This document shows, in pieces, positions 62,705-64,000 of a stretch of DNA of 64,000 bases. A model generated the notes under the pieces. That model was not told the DNA's origin. It did not search any database and was given only the letters and a program-made list of their open reading frames with translations. Every line of letters starts with the position of its first letter. Positions within the stretch are counted from its first letter, which is position 1. The stretch is from CBDAUN01 sp965214875 (GTDB lineage: Bacteria; Pseudomonadota; Gammaproteobacteria; Arenicellales; JAJDZL01). A program made the translations under genes and the position numbers. The stretch is taken from assembly GCA_965214875.1 (NCBI GenBank), contig OZ243980.1:930001-994000 (forward strand), written 5' to 3'.

Positions 62705-64000
62705 ATGAACAAGTCGCCGCTCCTGGAATTGACGGGCATCACGCGGCAATATCCGGGGATCAAAGCCCTCGACAATGTGGACTTTTCCCTTGCGGCCGGT
62801 GAGGTCCATGTCTTGTTTGGCGAAAACGGCGCCGGCAAGTCAACTTTGATTTCGATCATCGCAGGGGCCGTCAGAGCGCATGCCGGACGGTTCCTGTTCA
62901 AGGGCAAGCCGATAGAGCTTTCGTCAGTTCATCACGCCAGATCCTTGGGGATCAGTGCTGTATTTCAGGAGTTCTCGCTCGTTCCCCAGCTTTCCGTCGA
63001 GCAAAACCTGTTTTTGGGATCTGAGGAGACCTCAAATGGTGTTCTGAAGAAAAAATCCATGCAAAAGCGAGCGGCGGAAATACTTGACCGGTTGAGATTT
63101 CCGCTTGAGCCGTGCATCAAGGTGGCCTTTCTGTCTAGGGCAGAGCAGCAAATGGTTGAAATTGCAAAGGCGTTTCGTGAAAATCTTTCGGTGCTGATTC
63201 TAGATGAACCGACCGCATCGCTTACTGATCAAGAGACCGAAGAATTGTTTTCTCTGATTGAACAGATCAAGTCTCGAGGTGTGGGCATCATCTACATTAC
63301 TCATCGAATCAATGAAATTCGACGTATCGGAGACCGAATTACGGTACTGCGGGATGGAAGATTAGTGGACACGGTTAGTGCAAGCACATCTGAAAGTGAG
63401 CTGGTTGGCTTGATGACTGGGCGCATAATTGAACAATTTTTCCCGAGCTTTGATTTTCGCCTTGGAGAAAAGATGCTTGAAATGTCGCACGTTTTCACAG
63501 CAGATAATTCTGTGGCAGATGTAAGCCTGAACGTGCACAGCGGTGAAGTTGTCGGGATTGCCGGCTTAGTCGGATCCGGAAAATCTGAGATTGGGCGAAC
63601 TTGCTTTGGGCTGATCCCAAAGACTGGAGGCGACATTTCGCTTGATGGAGAAAGCATCGCTCATATGTCAACCCGCCAAATTATCGAGCGCGGTTTGTTC
63701 TATATCCCTGCCGACCGCCGTGATGAAGGGCTGATGATGATGCGCAGCGTTCGCGAAAATGTTGCGCTGCCTGCATTAAATACAAAAAACTACTCAAAAG
63801 GTGCGTGGCTAAGGAGGAATGCGGAAGCCTCCAGCGTTCGAGATCTTGCCGGTCGCTTGCAATTGCAACCACTCAATATTGAATGGGATGCAGGACAATT
63901 TTCTGGCGGCAATCAGCAAAAGATTCTACTCGCAAAGTGCTTGACTCGCGAAATCAAAGTGTTCGTTTTTGACGAGCCGACCGTTGGGGTCGATGTCGGC
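62705..64000 (+). CDS. Sugar-type ABC importer ATPase, two nucleotide-binding domains (runs off window)
   Basis: Open from ATG 62705 to the right edge, 432 residues seen of about 500. Domain 1 has Walker A GENGAGKST, the signature-like LSRAEQQMVEIAKA (variant of LSVAEQQ) and Walker B LILDEPTASLTDQE. Domain 2 has the degenerate Walker A GLVGSGKSEIG, ADRRDEGLM, the signature FSGGNQQKILLAK and the start of VFDEPTVGVDVG. This is the RbsA/XylG/MglA layout of carbohydrate importers. Permease genes should follow outside the window. It is paired with the TorT-like binding protein. Confidence 0.88.
   Translation, partial: MNKSPLLELTGITRQYPGIKALDNVDFSLAAGEVHVLFGENGAGKSTLISIIAGAVRAHAGRFLFKGKPIELSSVHHARSLGISAVFQEFSLVPQLSVEQNLFLGSEETSNGVLKKKSMQKRAAEILDRLRFPLEPCIKVAFLSRAEQQMVEIAKAFRENLSVLILDEPTASLTDQETEELFSLIEQIKSRGVGIIYITHRINEIRRIGDRITVLRDGRLVDTVSASTSESELVGLMTGRIIEQFFPSFDFRLGEKMLEMSHVFTADNSVADVSLNVHSGEVVGIAGLVGSGKSEIGRTCFGLIPKTGGDISLDGESIAHMSTRQIIERGLFYIPADRRDEGLMMMRSVRENVALPALNTKNYSKGAWLRRNAEASSVRDLAGRLQLQPLNIEWDAGQFSGGNQQKILLAKCLTREIKVFVFDEPTVGVDVG

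Overview
The window looks like a chromosome segment of a gammaproteobacterium. The evidence is gene order: hemC-hemD-hemX-hemY, argH-lptM-lysA, gcvT-gcvH-gcvP, and lpxH divergent from cysS are arrangements typical of that class. Host genes are of moderate GC. The insertion sequences are visibly far more GC-rich and so probably came from another source. The metabolic genes (a trimethylamine-methyltransferase-family protein, a dimethylglycine-dehydrogenase-like enzyme, choline-sulfatase-like enzymes, a TRAP transporter, a TorT-like binding protein and a split cobalamin-dependent ribonucleotide reductase) suggest a marine or host-associated organism living on methylated amines and sulfated osmolytes. 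That ecological reading is inference.

Layout. 1-6262: a truncated gene followed by a nest of insertion sequences. An IS481-family copy is interrupted by an IS110-like remnant, which itself carries an IS1380-family element with a clean 5-bp target duplication. A second IS481 copy follows, and each IS481 copy is trailed by the same small coiled-coil membrane-protein gene. 6477-10451: a GntR regulator, two secreted-protein genes with poly-C tracts in their signal peptides, and a peptide-type binding protein. 11399-14794: a nucleotidyltransferase/HsdS fusion, an HsdS fragment and a decayed ATPase gene. 15798-22578: a methylated-amine region (MttB family, ArsC, FAD/GcvT-type demethylase, AhpD-like protein), a broken GST gene and a third poly-C signal-peptide gene. 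22695-27609: lysA-lptM-argH and ppk2, separated by an intact IS481 copy. 27768-31892: heme genes. 32396-44577: a Nudix hydrolase, an Rpn nuclease, a CbbQ/NorQ-type ATPase with its VWA partner, the glycine cleavage genes, an EamA transporter and a frameshifted metallo-hydrolase. 44923-50084: nrdJ in two pieces, a small membrane protein and a second peptide-type binding protein. 50972-58825: a tightly packed ROK regulator / two sulfatases / TRAP transporter operon. 58908-64000: lpxH, cysS, and a TorT-like binding protein with a sugar-type ABC ATPase running off the right edge.

Most interesting signal: three otherwise unlike secreted-protein genes (7226-7767, 7940-8636, 21806-22578) share a 5' leader of the form MK(Q/N)L..T followed by a run of 13, 9 or 9 cytosines inside the signal peptide. 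In all three the run length puts the start codon out of frame with the rest of the protein, and a change of one base in run length would restore the whole secreted protein. This looks like a phase-variable family of exported proteins with the switch inside the signal peptide. Second, the three IS481 copies carry a terminal hairpin whose 14-bp stem differs between copies by five fully compensated base pairs.

I saw no rRNA, no CRISPR array and no convincing tRNA. Frameshift calls assume the sequence is correct; homopolymer miscalls could explain some of them.
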